This document shows positions 12,575 through 23,208 of a DNA stretch of 64,000 nucleotides, in pieces. Both the position numbers and the translations under genes were made by a program. The notes under the pieces were generated by a model. It was not told where the DNA came from and did not search any database. It saw only the letters and a list, made by a program, of their open reading frames with translations. Location of the stretch: assembly GCA_051294375.1 (NCBI GenBank), contig CM119263.1:21932494-21996493 (forward strand), read 5' to 3'. Within the stretch, counting starts at the first letter, position 1, and every line of letters starts with the position of its first letter. The DNA comes from Paraspadella gotoi (lineage: Eukaryota > Chaetognatha).

Positions 12575-15500
12575 GGGAGAAAAAAGATAACAAGCAATAA
12601 AGCCAGCTTGCAAGCAATAACGCAAGCATCCAAGCAAAGCCCGCACACATCCCCTCCAATGAGTTCTCTCTTCTATCTCAAGTCTCCAACTCTCGAATTT
12701 TCTTATTTTTTTTTATTCTTTTCACACGAAAACAAAAAACTCGGAAGTTTGAAATTCGCGTCGAGGGAATCGAACGGAAAAAAAACGCGAAAGAAAAGTC
12801 GTCAAGAGAAGTGCACGCTTCTCTACTTTTGCTTCTCTATTACGTCTCGAATCATCATTCTTTTATTGACTAAAAATTGCTATCAATATCATCTGTATCA
12901 TCGCAGTGAACGGAACGAGAGATGCCTCTCTTTTCTTTTTTCTTTTTTCCTGTAGTTTTTTTCGCTCCTCTTTTCTCCTTCTGTTTTATTCGGTTGACCT
13001 CCTCTCTGATTTCTCACTGAGAATAAAATACTTTAAAAACAGATAGATGTGAAAGGAGGTGAACGGAGAGAGAACCCTGTCTCAAAATTCTCTCAAAAAT
13101 CCAAGCGATAAAAGCAACGAATTTCGTGATAACAACATCAAACTTATACAACCATAATGACTTCAGTCCCCCCCCCCAAAAAAAAATAAACGACGACGGG
13201 TCTCGGGTCAAGGGTCACGGGTATCCCAGGCCTCGCTTCCCGCCCGGCGAGTCCCTGGGTCGTTCCGAGCGTGACGCGGGTGTCACGGGGTGACAGAGGC
13301 TGTGATTTTGTACCCAAATGGAATGTTGAGTCGAGCTGAGAATGAGAGCTGAGAATTGGAAAGGCGGAGGTTTTTTGGAATTGGGAGAAACGGAGATGGC
13401 GGATCGAAAAATTACAATACGGCAACGACGCCAAAGACGACGACGAGGATGTTGACGGGAATGAAGACGAAGACGACGACATCAATTATTAAGATCACGA
13501 CGAAAACGCTGCCGAGAAAGACGATGAACGACCGAGACATTCTTCCGTTTTTTCTTTGACTCGGTTGAGACGTCGGGTTCACCAAGTTGCGGAAACTTTA
13601 CTTGATGAGATTTTTGGTCAAAAATATCGAGAGTTGCTTCATCCGTGAAAGGCAAATATTTACAGGGTAGTGTTTCAAAACTTAGAAAATCCGTATCACT
13701 TCATCTTTTTTTTATTTTGTGACGCATCGGTGCATTTAATGAAAAAATTTGAATTGAAGATACTTAACCGGACCTTGTTCTTACTATTAATGCAATGCGA
13801 CAAGCACTGTTGCAAAAACCACTCCTGCCACAGGCACCCCAAAGAATCACAGCTGATCTTCATAAACGCTTCTGAAAGATTGAGCCACAACAGTTCGTAG
13901 ACGGTTTAGTCTACGCCATTGATATTTTGGTTGAAAACACCCTGCTTAGCACAGTTTTGGGGAATTAGATCAGGATATTATCAAGCTCGAAAATCATTCA
14001 GTCAAAAATTAAAATATTGCTGCAGCTGAAATCTTTATTTTTTTCAGCAGTGTACAACAATGTCCTTTGTTACAGCCATGAATAATAACCCCAACAGTAT
14101 TTTTCTTTCTTCTGTTGCTGCAGTAGATTGCATTAAGCGATTAACTTGATATTTTGCACAGAGAGTCCCAACTACATCAGTTATTGATTTCATAAACTTA
14201 CAGAGATGGCACTCAACCAGAGAGGCTTATACAGCGTGAACTTAAAAAAAATAGTAGTTATTCCTATTCTTAATAGCCTTCTCATTAATATAACATACTG
14301 CTAACAATAGAGAAAATCATTAACCGGTTACTTGGTCAGGTTTAACCGACCACTAAACGGTTTAGTGGTTGTTTGGTGATCGAGTTTCAAAGTTGTTGCA
14401 GTTGTTGTCGTTGTTTAGATCGCTAAAACTCATCCTTGTATTTCTATCGCTTTTCTTCACTTTATCTCGATTTGCATCTTCTCTCTCACGTGAACATTTT
14501 TCCTCAACCAACTTGTGGATAAGGCGCTAAGAGTGCTATCCGCAACTTCTTTAACCCCCTCTGGCAGCCATCGACCGGGTCCTTTGCTTGGAATCAGGCT
14601 TGAGGGTTTTCCACTCGACCAAGGCGGTTTACGGCCATCCTCACACTTCCCGCAGGGTAGGTACCGGGTTGGGATTGAACCCGGTACCTAGTGGTCATGA
14701 GCTGAAGGTTTTACTCAATGAGCCACCGGTTCACGACAGTAGCTGTCATGCTTATAGGCGGGGTGAACTTATGCAATGCCCGACTACAAACTTTTTCTTC
14801 CTCCTCTTCCACTCGAACTTTTCTAGTACTCTCTTGTTCCTATTTTCCTTTCGCTTTCCCTTTTATTTTCCTTTATTTATTTTCTCTTTTCCTTTTTTTC
14901 CCTTCTCTCCTCCCCGTTTCAGACAAAATTCGGGGACGCCGACCGACCTCGAGGATCAGCCGCCGCAGACGCCGCCTCCGCCGAACACGACGACGCCGCG
15001 CAGTCAGCAGCGCCGGGACTCTACCGGCGCGCCACCGGACGGTGTCGATCAACGACGCCGCTTTTCGGATTTCGACGTCGGCGGCGGCGGCGGCGGTGGC
15101 GGTGGAGGCGGCGGCAACGGCGGCGGCGGAGGCAGCGTCGGCGGCGGCGACGAGGACGACGATGACGATAACAGCGCCTTGCAGGTCAGCGGATGGGGTT
15201 CTTACTTTTTTCTTTTTTTGCTTTGGAAGAAGTTGAAAAAAAAATATGGATAAAATGACAGGAAAAAAAAGAAAATTCAAGGAAGAAAAAATAAGGAATG
15301 AAATCGGATATTATGAGTGAAAAAGCAAAGAAGATGAGAGAAAATAAATATCAAACGATACGAAATAAATTTAAAAAGCAAAGTAAATTGCAAACCCGAT
15401 AGAAGGGAGAAGAAGTTCAAAGTAAATACCGATATTATGAGAAATCGAAAGTCAATATGAAAAAAATTACAACAAAGAAGGAAAACGGAAAAAATTTAGA

Positions 15501-15769
15501 GAAGAAATAGAAGAATGAATATGAAGAGTTGTTAAATGCAATGGAGGGAATGAGCAAATAGGGGAAATTGGAAAATAAACAAAAGAGGGATTGTCAAGGT
15601 TAAATGAAAGAAATGATGATGATAGAATATAACACAACGGATGGGGTAAAGGAAAAGAAAGTAACGGACGACTATATCGAAAGGACAGGACTGCCGAAAG
15701 GGAAGGGCGAGAAAGAATTATGCAAAAGAAGAAACCCAGATTTTTTTTCGGCTCGTTTGGCCCACGCAA

Positions 15770-15844
<75 letters not shown>

Positions 15845-18800
15845 GGAACAGAAACCCACTTTCTCCCTCTTTTTCGTTGTTGAGGATAATTATGTGGGCA
15901 ACTTTTTTTTTCTGTGGGAAAAGGAAAATTCCTATCGGGGTTTATGTCTGAAGAGGAAAGTGAAAAGAGGAAGAGGAAATATTTGGTGATTGGGGAATTA
16001 AGATTTGATCGTTGAATTGTCGAGAAACTAAGAGGTTTGTGAGATTATATTGTGAAGATCTCACGGAGTTTTTTGGATTGGAATTGTATTATGATTTATA
16101 TATTTATAAATTCACAGTTAAGGACAGAAAATGTTTCAATACCAGAATAATTTTCATTTCACTATGGAAAGAGTAAAAGATATTGATTTCATTTAATGAT
16201 TCATTCATTTTTAATTTTCAATCGTCTAAAATCAAAATTTAATATCGTTTTATTGATTCGCCCAAACCAGATAAATATATTTTGGTGGACTAAAATCCAC
16301 TACCTTCATCAGCGGCCAATGGTGCTGGAGGCAAGGTCCGGGGTTCTAGCACCGTGGTCGCCTAGTAGTTAAGAGGGACGGGGCGGTTAACCCGCCTGTA
16401 ACACGGTGTTACATCCTGATCCGAAGCTCAGGGACTGCTTATATTGAACGTTTCTGTCATTAACTCGTAACAATTATTACTGTCTCTTCAATATTTTTTT
16501 CCTACCTTTTTTTGCCGACATCATCCTCTGTTTTGTTCCTTTTTTCACGCGATTCTCCAGTTACTTTGTTTACTGCTTATCTGTACTTCCGCTAATTAGG
16601 AGTTTTTCTCATCGTTGCTATAGTGGTCTTCATAGTCGTCGTCGGCTTCTTCTGACTTTTCCCACGAAATCCTCTTTTCTTGTAAAACTTTTAAAGTTTT
16701 CTCTTTTTAATCTATTTTTCTTTTCTTAACTTAAAAAAAAAAGATTAATGACAGAAAATTAGACAATGAGTTTTATTTTTTTTTTCTCAAATTATATCTA
16801 TTGAAAAAATCTTAAAAGTATAGTGATCTCGCCAGACGTTACTATCAAATAAAAATAATGAAAAAATCTTGAGAAAAAAACTAATGATTGATGCGATGAT
16901 AATCATTCATTGACGCGATGAGTCATTCATTGTCAGTAAAACAAACAAATGCGTGTAGAAGTGAGGGAGAGAAAAAGAGAAAGAAAGAGATAAAAAAAAA
17001 GGTTGATGTGTTATGAATTGTGAAGTTGAGAATGAAGGAGAGGAGGAGGAAGAAGAGGAGGAGGAAATAAAAAAATAAAAAAGAATGGCAAAAAATTAAT
17101 GTGATGATAACCAAATGATTGATGTGATAATGACCAAATGATTGATGCGATGATAGTTATTCATTGATATGATGATAATCATTCATTGATGCAATTATAG
17201 TCATTCATTGATGCGATGATAATCATTCATTGAAGCGATGAATCATTCATTGTAAATAAAATAAACAAATGCGTGTATGAGTGAGAGAGAAAGAGAAAGA
17301 GAGAAAAAGAAAGAGAGAAAGAAAGAAAAAGAAAAAAAAGGCTAACTGCTGCAGAGCTAAACTCGTTTTTTTGATGAATCAGAAGAGGCAGCGCCTGACA
17401 ATTTTTTTTTAATGCATAAACAGTCAGGGTTTTATTTTTCCTATAACATTTTTTATCATCAAATTATCATTAACAATTTAAAAAAAGTTACACTTGTTTA
17501 TTATTAAAAATTATTATAATTTTTTTTTAATTGGAAGTTGTAAAAGTGTGTATTTTTATTTATATTAAAATTTAGATATAGCTTCTCATCAAAAAGTTTT
17601 TTTAAAATCATATATTTCATATTAATTCAAGTATTTTTTGTATGAATTTTTTTTTCAATATGATTTACTGCAATATGCAAATTAAAATATAGTATTTAAT
17701 ATATTAATATATTAATTTTCATATTCATAGAAAATAATTGGCTTATTGTAATAAATCATAATAAGAAAAAATATTTGTTTCCATATGAAATATGGTAATT
17801 ACAAAGATCTTAAAGATGAAAAGCCATATCTAAATATTTAACTTACTATGATCGTACACTTTTATAAAAATCCATCGTAACTGTAGTAGTTTTTATTTAA
17901 AAAAAAAAATATAAGCCCCTGTCAAAACTAAATAAGAAAAAAGTGTAACACAGAAGACAATAATGACAACGATGATGACGACGACGTCACAAAGAAGCTC
18001 AAGCGATCCTAAATCTAGCTAAGACGGGCCTCGTCTAGCGAGATAACAAGATAGGATTAAGCCCGTCTGGCGAGATAACAAGACTGGCTGACACTTTTAA
18101 TTAATCCTATCTAATTTGACCTTGACAGCCCTAATTCACGTTTTGTTTCGATATTTTTAAAGATATTTTTATAGTTATTATGTTAACAATTTGGTGATGG
18201 TTTATTTAATATTAATAATTTTACATTTCTATCTTCCAGTCTTCGTCGCGAGTCGTCTCCGAGAAACGCGCTCTCGCCCACGAACTGTCAAATTGCGTCA
18301 CTTGTTGCCAAGCGACCAAATTTCGCAATTTCTTTGACGCCAAGAACAACTTCAAAGTCACCAATATGTGCTCCTTCAGCGAGTCCACCGCCGGAAAGCT
18401 CTCCGCCAGGTTTTCATAATTTTGATATTTTGTTTTGATAAAGTTAATTTGGTACTAACAATTGTTAATAGTTCCCACATATTGAACTACATTTATCATC
18501 AATCATTTATTGGGATCGCTAATTCTATGGACTAAAACTTAGTGGCGAATCCTAAATTCGCCTCCCGTATAATTTGGTGAAACTCGGAGCGTCCCATTGG
18601 CTTGGACAGCTATGTGCCCGTTCACCAACCGTGAGTTCAAGGTTCAATCCCCTTACGGTCACACTGGTTAAAGTGTGCTGGTTTGATTGTGAGCCCCATC
18701 CCTTAGGAGATGCCTCACTCCCCGGGCATCACACATGTCCCCCCGTTGCCATAAGTTCTTAATAAAATTATTTGTCGATTTGTAAAATCTCTTCAAAAAG

Positions 18801-20588
18801 TTTGGTCTTCATTTCTGTTTGAAAATTTTATGTTTACCTGTTACGTAAATACCTAAAAATATGTGATTTTTTAACATTTTATTTTTTAAAATTCACAGAA
18901 AAGGCAGTGAATTCTCTGCTCACAACAAACGATTTCTCTCAAGAATTTATCCTTCCGGACACCGAGTATTGAGTGGGAATTACAATCCCGTCAAAATGTG
19001 GGCAGTGGGCAGTCAATTGGTGGCGCTCAACTACCAGGTGATTGATAAAACAACTTTCTCTACCCCACATTCATGTAGGATTGAAATTTTTCCCAAGATT
19101 GACGCACTCGTCTGACGTCCTTCACGTATGTCCGCAGTAAACAGTTGAAGACTTTAAAGAAATACCGTGGAGTGATATCTGACTTCAAAGTCATTGAAAT
19201 CTCTAATTCCTCCCCCCCCCACCTCACCCAGAGCGGAGGATCCGAATCCGGCGATACGAGTCTCCAAATGAACGACGGACTTTTCCGGCAAAACGGCGGA
19301 TCCGGTTTCATCCTCAAACCGAAAATCCTCAGAGATCCCGACATCGAGTTCGACCCTAAGGGTCCTTACCCGGAGGAGTGGAAGCGGCGCCTAACTCTCA
19401 CCATCATAAGGTAAGTTAGTCAACATAAGTGGAAAAATTTGGTTTTCATTGCTGATACAATATAAATACAAAAATTATCCCAGTTGGTATTATGATCATT
19501 TAGCCGGCGGCTGGGAAGTTAGAAAAAGTTCCCAATCGAAATGGCTTTGTTCATATCAATAGGTTTCAATTAGACACTTAAAATGTCCATAGTAATCTCA
19601 TTTTAATATTTCCCTCTTTTTCCTCCACTTTTCCCTCACCACATTTTTCTCCCTTCCCCACCCCACCATTTCCCACTCAGCGCCTGCCAACTCCCCAAGC
19701 CCCAAGAGGACGAGAAACGAGGGGGCAAGGGAGAGATCATCGATCCTTTCGTCAAGGTCAAGATCTACGGCGTCTCGGTGGACAAGAAGACGCAGTCCAC
19801 CGAATACGTCCTCGACAACGGATTCAATCCACAGGTCTGTTGTGGGGGGTGTGGTGGAGCTTGTTGTGAACCCTCTTCTTTCCTAGTTCTCAAAATAAAC
19901 TTTTGAGACTTTAAAAGTTTTTTTTTTTATAGCTATTACTGATTTACGGTAGTCGAATTTTTATACCGGAAAAATAAAATTATTTAAAAATTGTAAAATT
20001 TCTTTTATTTTTTACGGTTCATCAAATCTTGTCTAAAATATGGAGTTGACAGATCGCGAATCGGTGCTTCAGAACGGAAACTAAAGTCGCGGGGTGAAAT
20101 AAGCAAACTACAACAAGATGTGGCCACTCTGTGTCGACTCTTCTTGGTTTCAGCTGAACCAGCAAGCTGTAGATTTCCTAATATCCAGGACGCGAACGGC
20201 AATAGCAACTAGTTGCCAACGAATGTCGTTAATTTATTTTTTTTTCTCAGTGGAACCACGAGATGGTGTTCGACGTGTCCGTGCCCGACGTCGCTATGGT
20301 GCACTTCATGGTCCTGGATAAAGACTTTCACAGCGAGGATTTCATCGGTCAAATATGCATCCCTTTCAACTGTCTTCAACAGGTTTGGTTTACTTACCTT
20401 CAAGCTCTTACTTACCTCTTTGACCGAGCAAGTCAAAACATCGGCGTTCGATCTTTTATTTATTACGTTTTTTCGTTTTTTATTTCTAGGGCTACCGCCA
20501 CGTGACGCTCCTTTCGGCAGCCGGAAGTTCGTTGGCGCCCGCTTGTCTCTTCGTTCATGTGAAGATCGAAACAGTTGGGAAGAAATGA
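366..20588 (+). CDS. Phospholipase C, delta-like (PIP2 phosphodiesterase), 17 exons
   Basis: Hydrolyses phosphatidylinositol 4,5-bisphosphate to diacylglycerol and IP3 at the inner plasma membrane. The order PH, EF hands, X box, linker, Y box, C2, with the protein ending just after C2, is the PLC-delta plan and lacks the long tail of PLC-eta. Exons: 366-557, about 2841-3355, 4167-4299, 4524-4725, 5165-5339, 5749-5944, 7944-8064, 8164-8270, 8338-8470, 8757-8913, 14923-15184, 18240-18409, 18899-19037, 19232-19410, 19681-19834, 20251-20382, 20490-20588 (TGA). Lengths sum to 3066 nt, a multiple of three, and every junction phase agrees. Family knowledge: catalytic histidines are expected in SSHNTYL and YHGHT, and both are present. 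An in-frame TAA at 357 precedes ATG 366, so 366 may be the start. The PH domain then begins abruptly, so upstream exons outside the window are also possible. Delta versus eta is the remaining uncertainty. Confidence 0.9.
505..1610 (+). repeat. Array of decayed copies of a PLC exon end within (GA)n
   Basis: The last ~50 bases of the PH exon (core CACTGAACGTCTCTGAGA, then CAAAGAG and a donor) occur at 505-557 in the gene. The core recurs downstream at about 1066-1108, 1140-1186, 1228-1284 and 1387-1427. Each copy ends in a GT: GTGAGA, GTGAGA, GTGAGA, GTCAGA, GTAAGA. The copies are separated by (GA)n tracts. They have substitutions and small deletions, so they are decayed and not recent identical duplicates. 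Confidence 0.9.
4167..5944 (+). CDS. PLC-delta EF-hand exons
   Basis: Four exons. 4167-4299 begins [16 protein letters not shown] and holds a canonical calcium loop, [12 protein letters not shown]; its acceptor is the second AG of a CAGAG. 4524-4725 encodes about 67 polar residues ([20 protein letters not shown] and so on) that interrupt EF-hand 2 and look disordered. 5165-5339 resumes with [20 protein letters not shown]. 5749-5944 encodes [12 protein letters not shown] and [15 protein letters not shown], the lobe that leads into the X box. Homologous PLC-delta proteins pass directly between the first two helices, so exon 4524-4725 is an insertion relative to the family as I know it. A GA microsatellite starts 11 bases after the donor at 4299. 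Confidence 0.85.
6401..7588 (+). CDS. DEG/ENaC-family sodium channel subunit, intronless, nested in a PLC intron
   Basis: A 395-residue membrane channel subunit in one uninterrupted frame from ATG 6401 to TGA 7586-7588. N-terminal [14 protein letters not shown] contains the His-Gly gating motif of the family. TM1 is near residues 35-58 ([17 protein letters not shown]). A Cys-containing extracellular loop follows with NxT/NxS sites. TM2 is near 338-370 and includes [20 protein letters not shown], where G-V-S matches the G/A-x-S selectivity filter. The cytoplasmic tail is short and basic. At 395 residues it is shorter than typical members (about 450-650 aa), and the extracellular loop is reduced. 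It lies in the PLC intron between exons 5749-5944 and 7944-8064, same strand. A signal AATAAA is at 7804. Family is confident; ligand and gating are unknown. Confidence 0.92.
   Translation: MLKFFLESTTIHGIGKVVTSGRELTNNQERFRRCCWLLVCLVSLVGMSWQIYEVIGEYLSGGVATKITETTGPIPLPAVTFSFSRKYYSVELLRNFLSNCDINYEAVRQICERCKNDDEYERILGELISAGFDAKRLELKPQHFFSDWFPRKRFVETGLNWTFNADGTYWVIPTQKSYQFFIRKFEGSCFTLEDQCKLPTVWTHTPNAPFSDWEWLALTKSHDFIKIRYAFYSSTIFIKNCMKGDTWPKPFENATENYSPEKCIEKVFELEACKNGGNDCKRAIEMCRPLCESSSPVGLMMFRQKQGFVERQAAFQMKISVGYQSLLHRRYEEILVMSFPQMIGTVGGLLGLWMGVSFIGLFEIVELILMTSKFISKKIFHLGTKNRKVQNQIEI
7804..7809 (+). terminator. Poly(A) signal AATAAA for the DEG/ENaC gene
   Basis: Canonical hexamer 216 bases after the stop codon and before the next PLC exon. 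It could also cause premature ending of the PLC transcript unless it is suppressed. Confidence 0.5.
7944..8913 (+). CDS. PLC-delta catalytic X-box exons
   Basis: Exons 7944-8064, 8164-8270, 8338-8470 and 8757-8913. They read [20 protein letters not shown], then [50 protein letters not shown] and [17 protein letters not shown]. From family knowledge these contain the two catalytic histidines (SSHNTYL and YHGHT), the calcium-ligand acidic residues (ELDCWDG and SIENHC) and the KGKILIKG strand. No key residue is missing, so the enzyme should be active. A short TC run directly supplies the polypyrimidine tract for the 8164 acceptor. The exon at 8757 ends in an acidic EETEEETE stretch that begins the X-Y linker. 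Confidence 0.93.
9212..9436 (+). CDS. Possible small exon pair in the PLC linker intron
   Basis: ATG 9212 opens 25 codons ([15 protein letters not shown] and so on) up to a consensus donor, CAA|GTAAGT, at 9287. After a 70-base intron ending in TTTTTTGCGCGCAG, 9357-9436 reads [20 protein letters not shown] in the continuing phase and ends AA|GTGAGA, phase 2. A phase-2 end would fit the linker exon at 14923. This may be an alternative first exon or chance. No homology is recognised. Confidence 0.22.
9790..10020 (+). repeat. All-purine minisatellite, period about 57 bp
   Basis: A purine tract in which the anchor AAAGATGA (or AAATATGA) recurs at 9859, 9916 and 9973, exactly 57 bases apart. Three units differ by a few substitutions. 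It lies in the 6 kb PLC intron. Confidence 0.8.
10020..11360. other. PLC intron, no gene seen
   Basis: Contains a TC microsatellite near 10349-10385 and the first assembly gap. A GC-rich patch (11075-11125, CCGCCGCCGGCCCCGGG) has no supported reading frame. Nothing coding is recognised. Confidence 0.5.
10874..10883. other. Assembly gap (10 N) between near-identical flanks
   Basis: AAAAGAATAAACGAATAATT followed by a TATTTTTGTTG-like run occurs just before the gap (about 10818) and again immediately after it (10884). The gap is probably an unresolved repeat or overlapping contig ends. Confidence 0.9.
11361..11605 (+). repeat. Short interspersed repeat family A, copy 1 (tRNA-like)
   Basis: Shares GTGGCGAATCCTAAATTCGC and the following ~200 bases with the copy at 18541. 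Contains a B-box-like GATTCAATCCC and a small hairpin GGCGAAT...ATTCGCC at its start. Relative to copy 2 it has extra sequence before the shared AGATGCCTCAC. Confidence 0.75.
11606..14500. other. PLC intron, no gene seen
   Basis: AT-rich sequence with a (GAAA)n microsatellite at about 12478-12572, a GC-richer patch at 13190-13300 and poly-A/T runs. Open frames here are short and repeat-driven. I see no exon, RNA or element that I can name. Confidence 0.5.
12478..12572 (+). repeat. (GAAA)n microsatellite
   Basis: About 24 near-perfect tandem AAAG units. Confidence 0.95.
14510..14760 (-). repeat. tRNA-like short interspersed repeat (family C)
   Basis: On the minus strand a segment reads GGTGGCTCATTGAGTAAAAC, then GCTCATGACC in the anticodon-loop position, then the B box GGGTTCAATCCC. 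This has the layout of a tRNA-Met-like SINE head. It lies just upstream of the PLC linker exon. Only one copy is in the window, so the SINE call is an inference. Confidence 0.5.
14923..15184 (+). CDS. PLC-delta X-Y linker exon, Gly-rich and acidic
   Basis: Phase 2 in, phase 0 out, flanked by a good pyrimidine tract with CAG and by GTCAGC. It encodes a Pro/Thr/Arg-rich start, a run of glycines broken by Asn and Ser, then DEDDDDD before SALQ. From family knowledge the X-Y linker of PLC enzymes is autoinhibitory and acidic, and this exon supplies such a segment. It sits alone between a 6.0 kb and a 3.1 kb intron full of repeats, which makes it the most isolated coding exon of the gene. Confidence 0.75.
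15185..16280. other. PLC intron, no gene seen
   Basis: Purine-rich on the plus strand, with a (GA)n tract at about 15774-15841. No exon or RNA recognised. Confidence 0.5.
16281..16495 (+). repeat. Interspersed repeat family B, copy 1
   Basis: Shares GTTAAGAGGGACGGGGC, CCGCCTGTAACACGGTGTTA and GCTCAGGGACTGCTTATATT with copies at 35821, 36050 and 63665(-). Contains the palindrome TAACACGGTGTTA. No clear pol III promoter order, so the class is unknown. Confidence 0.85.
16821..18078. mobile_element. Non-autonomous TIR element D, long copy
   Basis: The left end GTGATCTCGCCAGACG is mirrored on the right by CGTCTGGCGAGATAAC at 18064, giving terminal inverted repeats with core ATCTCGCCAGAC. The left half carries a tandem minisatellite of the type ATTCATTGATGCGATGATAA (about 16884-17250) and a GA tract. 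The interior is AT-rich with no transposase frame. A second inward-type copy, CGTCTAGCGAGATAAC, lies at about 18033. The same end recurs at 37799. Confidence 0.7.
18240..20588 (+). CDS. PLC-delta Y-box and C2 exons with stop codon
   Basis: Y box: 18240-18409 ([25 protein letters not shown]), 18899-19037 ([34 protein letters not shown]) and 19232-19410 ([17 protein letters not shown]). C2: 19681-19834 ([29 protein letters not shown]), 20251-20382 ([26 protein letters not shown]-like EDFIGQ) and 20490-20588 ([31 protein letters not shown]). The GYRHV-LLS-LFV ending is the PLC-delta terminus. All seven junctions agree in phase. A candidate poly(A) signal AATAAA lies at 21993. Confidence 0.93.
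18541..18748 (+). repeat. Short interspersed repeat family A, copy 2 (tRNA-like)
   Basis: Second copy of family A, in the PLC intron between the first two Y-box exons, about 130 bases after the donor at 18409. The B-box-like sequence is GGTTCAATCCCC and a weak A-box-like TTGGCTTGGACAGC lies 40 bases upstream. This is consistent with a tRNA-derived SINE, inferred from the boxes. Confidence 0.75.
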
Positions 20589-21100
20589 GGGAGAGGATGA
20601 AGATGATGATTATGATGATGATGATGATGAAGATGACGAAGAGAAAAGACACGAATTTTTCTTCGTCTTTACTAAATCCGACGAAATTTCTTTCGCTCCG
20701 TAGGATTCGTCGATTCTTAGCTTGGCTTCTTTGCGTGTATTTTTTTTTCTGCCTCAAAAACCACAAAACAAAACAAAAATAGTAAACAAAAAATTTGCAA
20801 GAACGAGAAAGACGAAAACAAAACCAAGAAATGTGCGTTCATTTTTTCAAGGAATCAGAATCTGAATTTCCTAACACTACTTTTCTCTGGTCTCAACGCC
20901 CCCCCTCCCTCTCTCTCTTTTTGGATATAATCCGTGACATTGAAAACTCGCGACGTTCCCTCATGTTATCCTCTACTTCTTTTTTTAAAAAACAAAAAGC
21001 GTGATTAATGATGGGGAAGTTATTTATGGAAATAAGTAAAGACGAACATGACTCACCAGTGACCCTCACAGCGTTTTGTGTCTGTGTGTGTGTGAAAGAG

Positions 21101-21137
<37 letters not shown>

Positions 21138-23136
21138 GAGCTAGAACTCAAAAATGGGATTTTCCTAGTCATAACTCCATAGTTTTTACTTGATTTTACT
21201 TTCTTCCCAACATTTTCCTATCCCTAATCAGTGCAACATTGTGGCCCCTTTTCAAAATACCCAATTCGGACGTCGTTTCATTAAAATGTTATAAAATTAC
21301 GGACGACGCATATGATTAAATTGTTATGCTATTTAATTTAACTCAATGTTTAATAATTCAAAAAATTTTAAAATAAATTAGGTTAAATTCAGTTGAATTA
21401 GATTATTTGTAGTGGTTTTTTAAACTGAATTGGACAGTTTTAAGAAATACAAGCTTTAAAGATTGAATTTATTTCTCTTTGAGATCAAACGTTATTGGAA
21501 GCAAAAAATGATACTATATTTAATAACTCCAGAAAAAAAAAATTATTGTACAGAATCCAAAGGTGTCCCAACAAAATTGCATATTTTCTATTTCTTCCCT
21601 AATAGTCCCGCTGCTGTAAGAAAAAAAGCTTCTGTCTTCTTCCTTAATTTATAAGACTTTTGGTAAATTCCAAACCCATTGGTCCAAAGACCCTTTGGTC
21701 TTTTATGGCCTTCGCCCTATATAGCCTTTTTGGCTATTTCGCTTTTTTATTATGACCTGTTCTCGCCGATTATGTTTGGGAACAGATTACAGTGGCCCCA
21801 ACTGCTTTGAAAAAAAAACAAAACAAACAAGTTATTAAAACATTATAATCGGACGATTTTTTTATATCGCCATATGCATGTTTCATCAATCTTAACAAGA
21901 GCTAAATTGTTTTGAATGTTTGAAAGAGAAAGAATTTTGTAATGATTTGATTGGAAGTAAAAAATTATAGCCTCTACGTACATACAAATAAGAATAAAGT
22001 TTATTATTATCTTATTCTCTCGAGTATTTCTTACCCTTAAAGGCTGTTACTTTTGCTTGCTGCATTTCGAAAAAAATAAAACGATATGTATTAATTTTTT
22101 TAACCTTGCCCCTTCCCTCCCTCCCCCAAAAATGAAATTTCATTCATGATCAGGAATTACAGTTAAAAGTCAGGATTATTTCGAGTCTTTTATGAAAAAA
22201 AAACCAAACAATTAAGGGCGCCTTAAGGTTGAGGCCATTTGAATTTCAACATATCGCTCCCCTAATCCTTTATCCTTTCTTTTTTTGTACGAAGGTGTTC
22301 CCTCTCCCCACAGATCCCAACGCCCCCCCTCGATAAAAGAAAAAAAATTGTCTCCTTTCTTCCACTATTTTCATTTCCTCTTTTTTCCCCCATTGGCGCG
22401 AATGGCTTTGTTTACTTAATTGACTTTGGCCTAGCGTCAAAGCAGCTGGCGTCTGCTTCCGTTATCACTACTTCTTTTCTTTTTTTTTAATAATGTGCGC
22501 GACTGTTTATCGAGAAGTAAAAAAAACGTTGACTTAAAATTTGCCCTATAAATCTAAAGTACGATTGATTTCCCTTTTTTTGAAGTTTTTCCAGCTTGCA
22601 AAAAAAAATAAGAACATAATAGATATGCACTAATCCTAATTGAGTGCTATTACTTTACAGGGATATATTCTTTTTTTAAATGAAACTGTTTTATTTTTGT
22701 TTTCTTTTACAAACTTTTTTTTCAAACGTAAAGCTTCCAATTTATAATTATTACTTCGATTATTATCAATATTATTATTACTTTTCATTATGGTCCCCGT
22801 ACTGGTTACATTCCATTTTTGACGTGTGTTCAAAAATACCCAAACCCGTTTAATGTTGCTAATAAGAGCTCTTTTTCGGAAAATAAAAGTTACGGATTCA
22901 CAAGAGAGATCGATGTCTTTTTATTTGCGGCAGAAATCGGAATTACCAGATTAGTGGTATTTTTCGTTAAACAAGCTATTTGATGATTGTCACATAATTT
23001 CATAAGTCAAGCTCAAGAAAGTCAGAATACCTTTTGATTTAATTAAAAAATGGCAGGAATCAAATGAAAGGATTTAAGAAATAGTAAAGCGCGAAAATTG
23101 AAAAATAAAAAACAGAGAATTGGTATTGCAAGAAAA
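20589..23136. other. Intergenic region between PLC and gene 2
   Basis: Holds PLC 3' sequence with an ATG/GAT-rich stretch just after the stop, a GA tract near 21097-21140, and AATAAA at 21993, the likely PLC poly(A) signal. AT-rich elsewhere. No other gene recognised. Confidence 0.55.
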
Positions 23137-23208
23137 ATGGAGAGTCTCGAAAAAGCTCGTACCGAATCCTTGGCGCGTTACAATCGAGAATCACCTGACA
23201 TCCACCTG
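23137..23208 (+). CDS. Possible first coding exon of gene 2
   Basis: ATG 23137 in a good context (AGAAAAATGG) opens 24 codons, MESLEKARTESLARYNRESP then DIHL, followed by a GT at 23209. That donor leaves phase 0, while the next exon (23723) needs phase 2. The weaker GT two bases later would fit. It may be the true start, or another exon may intervene. Confidence 0.3.
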
